Below, in pieces: positions 50,484-62,995 of a DNA stretch of 64,000 nt. Origin of the DNA: Boswellia sacra (taxonomy: Eukaryota; Streptophyta; Magnoliopsida; Sapindales; Burseraceae). Location: NCBI GenBank assembly GCA_013180625.2, contig SNVD02011504.1, positions 1 to 64,000 on the forward strand, given 5' to 3'. Position numbers and translations under genes: made by a program. Position 1 is the first letter of the stretch. Every line of letters begins with the position of its first letter. The notes under the pieces were generated by a model, which was not told the origin of the DNA, did not search any database, and saw nothing but the letters and a program-made list of their open reading frames with translations.

Positions 50484-53400
50484 TATTCAGAACCCCAAAA
50501 AAAAAAAAAAAACTTTACGATGACTCAACAGAGAAAATCACACAAAAATTAGATTTATGAATGAAAGATAGAGACTTTGCTACGGTTTTGAGTCCTTCGA
50601 GTCTTCCCTAGTGATGATACATTGGTACACGAAAATAAAATAAAAATAATAAAAATAGGAATTCTTGATGGGGAGGTTAATGATTTTGATTGTGTGAGAT
50701 AAGACTAATTCAAGATTTGAAGAGGGTGATGCGGTTGCATTTAAGGAAAGAAACCAGAATTTTCTCGTAAACTTGGCAAGTGTTTTGTGTTTCTGTTTTT
50801 GGTGTTTTTAATTTTATAGCTTCTTGTCCGTTTATTTAGTGTTGTGATTACACGAGACTTGTAAATAAGTATCAGTTATAACATTAGTAATTGACCAGAG
50901 GAGAATACAGAATCCCATTGGAGGACTAATTTGATTGATTCAAGTTTGGATAATACTACACTTCTACATTTTTATGCAAATTAATTATTATATTTTAATA
51001 ACATTATCCATTTAATTATACTTATTATTATTGTTAACTTAAAATAATATTAATCTTTAAAAATTTGACTTTAAATAACATTACATTTACAAACTGATGT
51101 AATAGTTTGTGTAAAAGAATTATAATCGTAGTAATCGTATATTTTTTAATTGGTTGATTCATTGGATTCCACTTTAATATTTTTAGTTAGTTATTTTTCT
51201 CATATGATTCATTCGGATTCCACTTTAAATTTATAGTTAATTTTTCAATCAATTAAATCACTTTAATTTATTAAGTTAATCTTCCAATCAATGGAATGGA
51301 TTCCATTGGCTACAGAAGATCTATTGGAGAGAATGAAACGTATATTTCGCATAATATAAAAGTTGATTGAATTTAACAAATACCTATTTAATCTCAAATG
51401 ATAGTTGATTGAGTTTTAATTATATTAAGATTGAAACTGATTTATACTCCTGAAGGAATAGCAAGTTGGGTGTGCCAATGCATACGTTATAGCATTAGCA
51501 GCAACAGAGTAGATATCAAGCTGAAAACATGAATGAATTTATGCAACTCTTGCTCAGCAAACTGCTGTCAATTGGGCATATTTTAGTGAGATAACATCAG
51601 AAAGTGTATTTACGAATTTATTGTTTTATTAAAAGGGCTATGCTTGATAATTAGTCCAAGCTTTAATGATGCCATTAGCAATTTGTAAAAATACATAATC
51701 AAACAGTGCTAAGAAAAAAAAAAGAAACAATTTCAACATATGACCAAAACTAAAGGGGTTGAATTATTGGTCTCTTGAGCTCGACAACCTAATATAAAAA
51801 ATAAAAATAAAAAAAAACTATTGAGTCATCAAATATAATATACCAATAAAAAAAATTATCGAGTTATGGAGGCCAACTTAACGTGGTAACCATGTCTAGA
51901 TTTTCTAGAACTGTTATAGTTATTTTCGAAACACCCTTTAATTTTTTTTTTTCAAATTAACCACTTTAAATAGCGGATTAAGGGTATTGTTTATTTTTTA
52001 ATATATGAAGATAAGGATCAGGAAAATAAGAAGGACTCGCCAATTTTGGTCCAAATCAATCCCCCTGCTACTTGGACAGTAATATAACACATTTAACCCC
52101 CACTACTTTGACACTGTAAAACAAAACCGTAAAAGATATTACGCAATGACTTTTTTACCCTTGTTATCTTAATTTTCAATTAAACACCCACTTTGGAACC
52201 TAACTAAATACGTTCGCGGCTAATGGGAACCGGATCTCAGACACCCATTTCCACCAACAATCAATGCAGAAAGTATTTGGTGAAAAAAAATAAATAAATA
52301 GAGGCTCACAAGTCACGACCCACGACAAAAGTTGTGTCCTTTTTGTATTAAAATTAAAAAAACCAAACCTTTGCGGTTCATGAGTGGCCGCGTCCATGGC
52401 ATGGATGTCCCTCAACTTCTTGCTCTGTGTTTCGCTGCTGGAGCGATGGATGTCCCTTCCCGAAATTAGTCTCGCACCATCAAATTTTTAAGGGATCAAG
52501 CAACAAGGGCCATATATTAAGAGACAAAGAAGATGATACTCTGTTACGAAACAGAGACATGTTGAGAAAGACGAACCAGATTCTTCTTCAATGTCTCTAG
52601 TGGAATCTTGTTGGGTGGCAAAGGCAAATTTCAAGACTTTGTTGACTCATGACATGGTTTCTTTTATTTTACTTTTGTTAATTTATATATCTATTGTAAA
52701 TGTATTGTTTACTTAATTATTTCGTTACGTGAAATGTCTGTCATACCCTTAGACTTTATAAATTCTCTATACGGTTGCTAAGGGCACTGGCTTTAGCTAG
52801 GGTACACTGATTGTATTATACAATCAACGTTTTTACTTTTTTATAAAATTAGTGTAAAAGTTATAAATTTTTATATAAAAGTCGTAAATATATAAAAAAA
52901 ATTATAAATGAATAATCGTATAACTATTTTTAATTTTTTATAAAATTAATGTAAAGATTGTAAATCATTGCATAAAGTTATAAATGTAACAAATTATTCA
53001 TTTATAATTTTTTTTCATATTTATAACTTTTATATAAAATTTTATAATTTTTAGACTACATTTATAAAAAATCAAAATTGATTGTACGGAAATCTATGGT
53101 ACCGCAGTATGACCAAGGTTACCATCCGAGCAACAGAGATAACGTTGTGGAACCCGTCCAAAATCTTCAGACCCTTTGACGCAATGTTATCCAAAATAGT
53201 TTCAGCACTCGACATTTGATGTGATGCCTGTCTCTTTTTTTTTTTTAAAGTTAAATGAGTAACAAATTTTTAGTATAATTTTTAGATTATACATGACAAA
53301 AAGTATATTGATTAAACAGTTGTTAATTAAGGGTAATATTTTGTGTTATTAACTTTATCCTTAAAATTTTCTAATCTATGGGTAATTAAGATTTGATTTT

Positions 53401-54777
53401 TTTCGTTTTAATATAAAAACATCGAAATACATAAATAAACATCTTCTAATAACTCGATCGGTGGCATTGAACCAAAGTTATCTCAATTTTTTTAATCACT
53501 TTATTCATTACTCATAAAATTTCTACAAAATAAATATATAAATAAAAATTTATTGATGACTTCTTAATACAGGTTAGGTACGAGATTGCTAGCTCGATTA
53601 CATTTATACAAATTTAGACTATTAGATTTGGACATTTTAAATTGACTAAAAAGTGTATACATATGTTAAATAGTAAAAAACGTAAATTACGTATCTACAA
53701 TTCAAAAAATATCAAATTACCTCAAATTTTTAAAACAAAATAAGCTGGCCATAGATGAAGGCACATTGTTCAGTTCTTTAAATATACAATTTGTCTTTGC
53801 TTTCCCTGATATATTTGAAAATTAAAGAACACATTCTTAAACAAGTTATTATACTTTAAAAAGAAAACCACTACTACATCATTCTTTGGAGTCATCATTT
53901 CAATTGAAATTCGATAAAATCACTAAAAGTTACACAAAAAAATATATGTATTAGCATGCCTCAATATCAATTGAAACTCTATAAAATTTACAAGGCTCTC
54001 ACAGTAATTGTGGTTGTTAATTAAAGTTATACTTACAACGTTTGCATATAAAGTTAATATGACACCACTCATTCATTGATATATGACTCAACGACATTTA
54101 TTACACTGACTTTTTATATTTATCTTTAAATTTATTTGATAACACATCAACTTTGTAAACAAATTTTTAAATTTTATAATTATAACATTATTGATAATTA
54201 TAATGTTGTCATACTTTGAAATGTAAAAATGTTAAATATTATGTTGGGAGTTATTTGCCTATTGTTTAGTCCATAATATAAAATGTCCCTGTTAACAATC
54301 AAAATTTTATTTATTTTATCAAAACTTTATGGAAATTTGAATTTTAATATTCCATAAGTTGCTTATATATATATATATATATATTCATTTAGTACAGTAA
54401 AAATGATAATATTTATTACAATAAGTTATAATTTATTTTTATTAATATTTAATTTTCCATAGTGAGAAATAAAATAACAAAAACACAATTATAGTATAAG
54501 AATGATATGCAATTTGTATAAAAATGTTTTGGTAAATCTTCAATTAAAAAAAAGTAAAACTACAACAATCTAATATAATATAAAAATAATAATACAGTAC
54601 GATCTTGTGTTAGAAATTACAATAGATTCTTCAGATAACACTAATTAATACAATTCTTCCAAATAACACTAATTAATACAATGCTATTATTAAAAATAAG
54701 TGGCACACCAGACATGCACTGCTGAACTAATCATAAAATATTACATTTTTCATCCCCTTCTTAGTTCTTTGGCTTCA
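50484..54777. other. Right copy of the hexokinase upstream region; 3' flank of copy 5
   Basis: Close match to 10701-14060, with the foldback element at about 52801-53104 as the main addition. 54055-54210 is a further AT-rich insertion, and an AT run lies at 54365-54385. The short frames here (for example 52200-52415) have no family resemblance. Confidence 0.5.
52801..53104. mobile_element. Foldback MITE, about 304 bp
   Basis: Ends in inverted GGTAC (GGTACACTGATTG... and ...CTATGGTACC). The two arms are largely complementary throughout, with TACAATCAA followed by TTTATAAAAT-like runs on each side. The homologous left unit lacks it at 13010-13035, so it was inserted after duplication. A related element is at about 62345-62995. 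Confidence 0.65.
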
Positions 54778-57700
54778 TTAATTCTTTTCCTTTCTCAATT
54801 TTCGTCCTCGGACTTGAGAAATGGAGGCCAGCATTTGAATGAGAGAAGAGTTTTTACGATCAGGTGCATCTGGCATTAGCATCGTCATGTCATCTACTGC
54901 TTTCGGATGGACATGAGGGACGACGAAGCAGAGAAGCCCATAGCCAATACCAAACAAAATCCATACCGTCCGTTGGTTGAGGAGAATGCCAATAGCTATG
55001 AAAAACGCTACAAACAGTGCTACTATTGAATAGAAAAATGTAAAAGATCCAGCAAACAACTGACGAGGTAAAAACCGATCATAATCATTTCCTTGAAATT
55101 CCGAGCGGGATACTATTAAGAACATGCTAATGGAGAGACAGGATAACATCAGCGATATTGAATCGGACAAGACAAAAGCCATCAAGGAGGGATGTCCAGC
55201 GAGATTAGAAATACCTCGCTTTTGGTCGGTGCCACCCGGTAACTGGAAAATTGCAGCGAAAGTGATGGTGGTAATAATTGTTGCCGCCATCAGGGATGAA
55301 GTCGAAGTGTCCTTGATCCATTTCTCTGCATCCGACTTCATCTTTTTGTGCTGGTCAGTAAATATAGCTTGAGCGGTTTTCCCTTGATTGTTTTTAGCTT
55401 CCACAAGCGTTGGGTGTAATATTTTCTTTGCTTCCTACGTTTAATAAAATAAAGACCATCTTATCTATCAAATAAAAGGAAAAAAAAAAAAAAGACAATT
55501 ACAAATTGTTTTCCACAAGAAAATCAGCGGAGTAAATAATTACGTACCTTAAACCACCACCACTCCATCCGCAGTTGTCTAACCACTCCTTCAACAGTAG
55601 TTAACCGATCTGAGGGAGGCAACCTTGCAGCCAAATGCAAGATGGTGTTCCCTTCTCTATCTGTGTTCTTAGTTAACAAATCCTTAGATGAACAATTCTC
55701 ATCTATAAGTCTGAAGATGTTGATGTGCCGATTCATAACAGCAAAATGAAATAAGCTATAATTATTTTCGTCAACTTCAAATATCAGGTCAGGATATTTA
55801 CGAAGAATTATTTTTAGAAACTTTTCATTTCCTTGATCCGCTGCAGCAAACATTGGTTTTCTTATAATTTCCAATACGGTATTGGAGTCAACCAAACGCA
55901 TAACTTCTTCCAAAAGGAGTTCGACAAGTTCTTCAAATGCTTGTGGGGCTACTTCATAAATAATATTGGATTTTGAAACTGCATTGGATTGAACAAAAGC
56001 GAATAAATTTTGATTAGAGAATCATGAATTGCAGTAGTCCATTTGGAAAAAATGTAAAGTTTTGATCATATATAAAACCCGAAGTTTTAAGCAACGCATA
56101 AACTAATAATGAAGGAATGCTGGAGTTGCCAGAGACTAGAGAGAACTAACTGCCGTTGGAAATTGTCTCCCAGATTCCTTGATTCTCAATTGCAGTGGCT
56201 ATCTGTGCGAGATTCGTTGCCAAATTGGATCCTAAAACTAAGTTTTGTTGAACAAAAATGAATAAATTTTTATCAGAGAATCATGAATTGTAGTCGTCCA
56301 TTCGGAAAAAAAATGTAAAATTTTGATCATAAAACGCCAAAAGTTAAGCAACACATAAAGTAATAATGAAGGAATGCTGGAGTTGCTAGAGACTAGAGAG
56401 AACTAACAGCCGTTGAAAATTGTCTCCCAGATTCGTTGATTCTCAATTGCAGTGGCTATCTGTGGGTTATTCGTTGCCAAATTGGACCTTGAAACTGATT
56501 TTGGTTGAGCAAAAATGAATAAATTTTGATCAGAGAATCATGAATTGTAGTCGTCCATTCGGAAAAAAAATGTAAAATTTTGATCATAAAACGCCAAAAG
56601 TTAAGCAAAACATAAACTAATAATGAAGGAATGCTGGAGTTGCTAGACACTAGAGAGAACTAACTGCAGTTGAAAATTGTCTCCCAGATTCCTTGATTCT
56701 CAATTGCAGTGGCTATCTGTGGGTCACCCTTTACCAACTCCATCGCAACATCTATAAACATAAATTAACATAGAACAAAAAGGCTCAACAATATCAAAGA
56801 AAAAGCGGAATCAATTCTAACTTGTGTTGCATCAAATTAATCCAATATAAATATGTCAAGTGCATATGAAATTAGCCCAAATAAATAAAAAGAGTCGTGC
56901 ATCACTGCTTACCAAACAATCCCCTTTCTATGAGAGTGACAAGCAACTCAATCAAATCCTCGCTTGTTAAGTGAGTTTTAGTGGGTTCATAGAGGAGCTC
57001 TACCATCTCTCTATGGCCGGTTAGAGCTGCCATATAAAGTGGTAACTTATCCTCTCTACCTCGAATGGATGCTGAGTCACCGTTCCTCTCCAACATTTTC
57101 CTGGCAAGTTCCACCTTTCCTGATGCGGCAGCAACCCAAAGAGCCGTATTTCCAGCATCATTTTTTGCGATTAAATACTCCCCATAATTTATCTGTTCTA
57201 CTTCTAACAGTTTTTTCCCAAACTCGGAGCACGCTGCTGCGGCTGCAATGTGGAGAGCGGTGTTCCCTTTGAGCGAGATCTTAGCTAAAATATCTTCAAC
57301 CTCATATTCCTTAAGAATATCTTCATCCATGTTCCAATCACCTTTCTGTGCAACCTCACACAATTTGAATCGTCTATTTCTTGTTTCGTCACCTGTCAAG
57401 TAATCAAGTTTAATCGTCTAATTTATTATAAATTAGCAAATTAGTAAATCACTTTATTATAGTGCATCACAAATATTTTATTCTAACTTTTTAAATATAT
57501 TTATTTCTTTTGTTTATTTATTTTTGTGAAGTGTAATTACTTACACACCCTTCATAGTTGAATTAACAATTTCTCCTCAAATGCATTGGGTTTTTTTATT
57601 TTTTATTTTTTATTTTAATATTCGCTTAGTATTTATTATTAACTAAATAATATTTAGTTTATATTATATATTCTTAAGTGTTGAAAGTATTAATTTTTAC

Positions 57701-58036
57701 AATCATTAGATATAAATAATATATTTTTTAAGTTTTAAAATTATCTATTTAATATCATTTAATATAGATAAATGTGGGAAATTTACGAGGCACATATCAT
57801 TGCAATAGTAAAAGCAATAGTAAAAAAGCTTGACAAAATGAATAATTTTTAAAAGTAAAAAGGTATCCAAACAACGCGTTAATTCAAAGAAAAAAAAAAG
57901 TGGGAATAGCTTATAAGTGTATTAATGCTTTTAATATCTAAATGTATCTACCAGCTGGTCTTTCTTCAGGCGGAGGAGGGCTCTCAACATCTTCAAATTC
58001 CTCGTTACCGCTACCATTCCTCGTGATTTCACTCAT
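54778..58036 (-). CDS. Ankyrin-PGG membrane protein, copy 5, apparently intact, 637 aa
   Basis: ITN1/ACD6-like. Exons (minus): 58036-57952, 57392-56913, 56751-56665, 56494-56408, 56237-56151, 55978-55548, 55434-54778; 1914 bp with stop, all phases consistent and no lesions. Residues 29-188 hold the first ankyrin block (TALHIAAAAA, NTALWVAAASGK, LPLYMAALTGHREMV); three 29-codon linker exons follow; then the second ankyrin block (MFAAADQGNEKFL, ENNYSLFHFAV, GNTILHLAA). Residues 420-637 carry PGG at 485-487 in AAIFQLPGGTDQKRG and about four hydrophobic helices, ending in a basic tail. The two extra linker exons are chimeras of exon-3 start and linker exon, with acceptors cttag and atcag and GTTAGT donors; any of them could be skipped without breaking the frame. 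Start codon: first in-frame ATG of the exon conserved in all copies. Membrane location and a stress or defence role are inferred from the family. Confidence 0.87.
56130..56760. repeat. Threefold tandem repeat of the linker exon in copy 5
   Basis: Three units of about 245-260 bp, each with the TAGAGAGAACTAAC core, a linker exon of 87 bp and flanking intron. Two units carry the hybrid exon start ((A)TTTCAAGGTCCAATTTGGCAAC type), the rightmost the original start after TTTATAG. In other copies the same place holds one (copies 1, 3) or two (copy 2) units. Confidence 0.88.
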
Positions 58037-60371
58037 CGAAATATGTGGTGAATCTACAGCCCAATTACGTATTGATAATGTAAGATGAATTATATATATA
58101 AAATAATAATATCACGTTTATAATATATATATAAAGTTGATATGGCATCAAGCGAAAAAAAAATATAAAAATAAATAAAATAAAATGTTATGAGTTACAT
58201 GATATTGAACTAATAACGTCATATTAACTTTGTATATAAACTTTGTTAAATGTTTACATAAAATTATTAAATTTATAGAAATTTGATAAATAAATATGAG
58301 AATATAAGATAAGATCATAGCAAAGGTACTAACAAAAAAACAAGAACATTAATATTTTATTTCTTATCTTCTAAAACACATCATTGACCTTAAGTTTGAT
58401 TGCATACATAATAAAATGATAACCAACCGTCTTAAAATGTTATGAACCATAAATTATATAGTTTTATTAAATTTACAATTAAATTCTACTACTAACTTCT
58501 TACAATTTAGATTGACAAAAATTTATTAGAGAAGTAAAAAATAAAAATAAATAAGAGAAATTACAATACATAATATAGTAATTATATTTTTAATAGGATT
58601 TTACAAACATTGATGGGAGTCGATTGTAGATGTAGAATCATTTAATTAGATATTACTAATACAATGATTATAAGTTATAATCAGTTTACATGAATCACGT
58701 TGAGATCAAGCAAACAAGAAAAAGGGACCTGTAACTTCTCAACATATCAAAAGTTCTTACGAGTTACAGTAACCAATTTTAAGACGTTGAATTTGAACTT
58801 TTTCTTTTATGGATAAATTTCACTTATCTAGCATTAAGTTAAATCGGAATGAGATTTTTGCTAAATAAAAAAAAAGGAATAAATTAAGAAACTAAACTTA
58901 ACCCGACCACAACACAATATTTTTGAAAATTAAAAATACCTCCGGTGCTGAGAAAGAGAGTGAAGACGAGAGTTATAACTACAATGAAGTACTTGTTGCT
59001 ATACATGTTATACAAAAATAATATTATTTTGAAATTATTAATTGAATAATTCAATTAATTATTGTATTTATAATTGTTTTAATTATTATATTAATTGAGT
59101 AATGTAATTATTTATTATGTTTATAAATTTTTTATATTTTTATATTATTACATGTTTAATAATATTTACTTTTGCATTATATTGATTTTATTGAAATTAA
59201 TAATGATAATATACTTATTTTTAATTTTTATTTATTATTATATTATATTACATATTATTATTGGTTATGATAAAATAAAGAAAAAGGCAGCTTGGGATAA
59301 GAAGTCCCATGATAAAGAAACATGATATAAGTTGTTCGGTGAATTTGACAGCCCCAATTTTCTTAAAATGCTCAAATCAAGGAGTAAAATAAATAGTCCC
59401 AATGTCCAATCCGCTTTCTCTTGTCTCCCGGACATGCCCCCAAGGCTTCCTCCTTGCCAGACTATATATATGTTGTTGCGAAATGGGCAGACGTGCAGCT
59501 ACATAATTACAGGAGGCATTGGGAAAGGGATTCATTTCGTTGGGCAACCAACTAAACTGAACTGTAAACGAGACGGAGTTTTGACCACAACGAAGAACTC
59601 GTGGCTATATACATTAAGCACTCAAACAATTTCTAATTTCTGACCCGTGGAAATGTTGTAAAATATTTATTATAAAATTTTGTTATAAACTTTATTATCC
59701 TTACTTCAAATTCAATCCATATGGGAATCATTTTATACGTGATTTAAGATTGGATTTGAGTTAAACATTTTTTGTTTGGATAAATTTCACTTCTCTAGCC
59801 TTAAGTTAAATTGGAATGGGATTTGTGCCAAATAAAAAAAAGAAAAAGAAAAAGAAAAAAAGAGGATCCTAAACCCGGAAACACGACGCAACAACCCATC
59901 AACTTTAAAACTGAGCAAAACTTTTAACTGAATGGTTAAACATATAAAAAAAAAAAAAAAAAGCCTGTGGCCTCCAGGGTCAAACATAGCTGCCACCAAA
60001 AAGCCAGCCACAACCAAAAGTGAAGATCTGGACGCTAGTCCCATAAATTTCAAAACCCACCAATTAAAAGCCTTAAAAAATGTATAGGAACAAAAATAAA
60101 AGCAAAGATGTAACAAGTAGTATACCTCAGCAGGGAATCATTTGAATAAGGCAGCAAACACACAGGGAATGAAAGAAATTGTAAAAACTGACAATATATG
60201 TAGAGTCGTACGTACACAATGGAGGTGGTATTCGGTGATTTCTTGACAATGTGGAGACGACACGTTGCCTTGAATGGGGGAAGAGATCTGAATCAACGTA
60301 GTATCAAAGTAGAGAGAAGATGGATAGAGAAGGGCATATATTGTTTATACTCTTTTGTATAAGGTATATAT
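58037..60371. other. 5' region of copy 5 and AT-rich spacer
   Basis: 58070-58890 is the probable long 5' intron; a weak leader-exon match lies near 58900-58960 with donor GTTAAG. 58980-59300 is very AT-rich. 59330-59640 is GC-richer and open on the plus strand for 103 codons (SCLPDMPPRLPP...), but matches no family I know. 59640-59870 repeats leader-intron sequence. On the minus strand near 60060-59960 an open frame (MGLASRSSLLVVAGFLVAAM) looks like a signal or membrane segment but has no recognised continuation. Confidence 0.4.
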
Positions 60372-61107
60372 AGAGATGCTGTATTCGTATCGTATCGAGT
60401 TATGACACGATAAAGATTGACCTGATACGAATATAAGGTCAATACGAATACTGATATATTATTAAATAGATAACACGATACGATACACAAACACGAATAA
60501 TAAATGAGTTATATTCATGTTAGACAAGAGTACGACCCTTCTAACACGATTGACACAATTAATTTATAGTTACGGTACGATTATGACATGACTATAATTA
60601 TTATACAATTATAACACAGTTAAAGTTATAACACGATTATACATTAAAACCTATTTTTAAATGAAAATGTTATAATATAGTATACAAAATTAAACAAAAC
60701 TAAATACCACTAAATAATACAAACTTTAATATTTAATTTAGAAAAATAAAAATTAAAGATGACGTGTTCAGTGTCATTCTAGTTATATTAATATAATAAA
60801 ATATTATAATTTCTAATTTGTATTATTTAATATATGTAAAATTATAAAATATTATTCGTGTCGACAATTATATTAATTATGTTTTAATGTATATTTGTGT
60901 CAATCGTGTTTATTATATATGTGTATCATAAATATATTCATGTCATAATCATGTTTATAGATTGAAGACACTCAACACGAACATGATACGATTATTAAAC
61001 GGATTAAACATTCCGACACGATTACGATTAAGGCAAATTCTAACTCATAAATTTTTGTGTTGTGTTATATCAGATTCGCATGTCGCGATCTAAATTGCCA
61101 CCCCTAC
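60372..61107. mobile_element. hAT-like non-autonomous element, about 736 bp
   Basis: Flanked by an exact 8-bp direct repeat GTATATAT (60364-60371 and 61108-61115). The right end, read inwards, is GTAGGGGTGGCAATTT, a widespread plant hAT-type terminus; the left end AGAGATGCTG matches it only partly. The interior is rich in ACACGATACGA-like motifs. No transposase frame. The target duplication is AT-rich, so chance is possible. Confidence 0.55.
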
Positions 61108-62344
61108 GTATATATTGCTTATATGCTCCAGTCAACCAATTTTTTTGTTTTCTACTTTTTTTTATTCCTACCTGCCTCTTTCATAAAACACAAATAAAAA
61201 ATAAACCAATTTGTCTTATCCAACAATAATATAATAATAAATATTATAATTTTATGTAATAAAAAAAACTAATTCACATGCCAAAAAATAAGAAGAAAAT
61301 AATAAAAAAGAGCATATAAACTAAAAAAGTCAAGAATAATAATATTAGTAACATCCTAATTAATTAGAAAGCGTAAAAATATCATAAATTAGCAATAAAT
61401 TAAAAAGAGTATACTACTCATATATATTTTGTACACAAAATCATATATACAAACTAATATGATATTACTCATTTATTCACACATTATCATCTTTTACTAA
61501 ATAAGTAGATTTTGTATATTTATATACTCTAATTGCCACATGACACATCTTGTACAAATAATTTATAAGACTAGTATTGTTTATTAAAAAATATTTTCTT
61601 AATTTTCTTTAATAATCAAAAAATAATTTATTTATTTATTATTCCTTTTTACAATCAAACAATAAATTTTGTTTTTCTTTCTTAATTTATTCAGAATCAA
61701 ACAATAATTCAAGAGTTAATATGGCTTACTACTTCTAGATTTTCGTAAAAATAATTTGAATATAACCTCTGAAAATTTTATCAAAACGTCCCCTTACCTT
61801 TTACAAAATTAAAATCTTGTTAAATTGATAAGTTCGTATTATAACTTATTGACTAGGTTTCATTTCTTTATAATCTTAATCATAGAATAATTATCATTTT
61901 AATTGTTGGACCAATGGCTTTTTACATGGTTTTGGTTTCTTTTGGTTTACGGTCTTTATACTATTTTTTAATTATAATTCATGACAACTTTGATTTTTCT
62001 AATTATATTTTATTCAATTATGACAAATGCATCAAACTTTTACATTACTTTATTACTTCGTATCAAGTGGGTCAATATATTATTATTTTTAAAAAAGACA
62101 ACAGGGGTAAATTGCAATTTGGATCCAAGATTTGGAATCCAATAACAGATTCTCTGAGGTTTATTTGCAGTTGAAAATCTTTATGTTCCTTTCTGATCTA
62201 TGAGGGTGAGTATTTACTCGTCTCATACCATAACCGAGGGTTCTCTAATATTTAGCCCGTTCAGAATCTAACGAGAAAGTTGAAGGGTAATAGAGTATCT
62301 TTTCATTCAATTCTGCCTTCCTCCTTACTGAGTTGTGGGTCATG
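61108..62344. other. AT-rich spacer with a MITE-like element
   Basis: 61410-61570 has the ACTACTC...AGACTAGTATTG ends of the small TIR family seen at 32109 and 34111. An 86-codon plus-strand frame at 61914-62174 is hydrophobic, AT-driven and unrecognised. Nothing else seen. Confidence 0.4.
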
Positions 62345-62995
62345 TTACGGAATCGGGGCACCACTTTTTTCAATTTTTGTAAATTTAGTATAAAAATAGT
62401 AAATCTTTATATAAAAATTATAAATATGTAAAAAATTATAAATGAATAATTTTTTACATTTACGACTTTTATATAATATTTTATAACTTTTACATTAATT
62501 CATAAAAAATTAAAAATAGTAATATAATTTTTTATTTATAATATTTTTTTATATTTACGATTTTTATACAAGAATTTATAACTTTTGTTAGTTGTGCAAT
62601 CAAATTCCTACATTGGCTAGACATGGGGAAGTTCTTGGGTATATAAGTATGGACAAACATTTTATTGGTATGAGGTTTTTTGGGTAGAATCCAAAAGCAA
62701 ATCTGTGAGGGTTTGGACCCAAAGTGGACAATATCATATCAATGTGGAGTTTTGTGCTATCCATGATAATCCAATAAGTGATATCAGAGCCTAGACCCAG
62801 ACTAAGCTATGAGAATATGTGATGAAAATTCTCAGACCCAAACAAAAGGTGGTGAGCCCCCGGAATCTATGTTCATGAGGATTTGAGTCTAAAATGGACA
62901 GTATCGTATTAATATAAAGTTTTATAGTGTCCATAGTAACCCAACAACTTTTATATAAAATTTATAAAAATTTAAAAAAAAAATGACGTATCGAT
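62345..62995. mobile_element. Foldback MITE interrupted by a TRIM-like element
   Basis: Two complementary AT-rich arms (TTATAAATGAATAATTTTTTA-type runs) share family features with 52801-53104. The right arm is split by the LTR element at 62586-62946 and continues after it. Outer ends contain CGGAATCGG and CGATGTACCGATG, which are only roughly inverted. Confidence 0.5.
62586..62946 (+). mobile_element. TRIM-like miniature LTR retroelement, 361 bp
   Basis: Begins TGTTAG and ends CCAACA, with a 5-bp target duplication ACTTT on both sides (62581-62585, 62947-62951). The left repeat is about 62586-62776. It is followed after two bases by TGATATCAGAGC (62779-62790), one base off the initiator-Met tRNA primer site TGGTATCAGAGC. 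A purine-rich stretch (AAAGGTGGTGAG) near 62845 precedes a shortened right repeat (about 62865-62946) that shares TGGACAATATC/TGGACAGTATC-type sequence with the left one. Total size and lack of coding sequence fit a TRIM. Confidence 0.75.

Noticed and set aside
59332..59643. Plus-strand 103-codon frame in a GC-richer patch
   Set aside because: No recognised family, no splice partners and partial overlap with sequence shared with ankyrin leader introns; noted only in the region entry.
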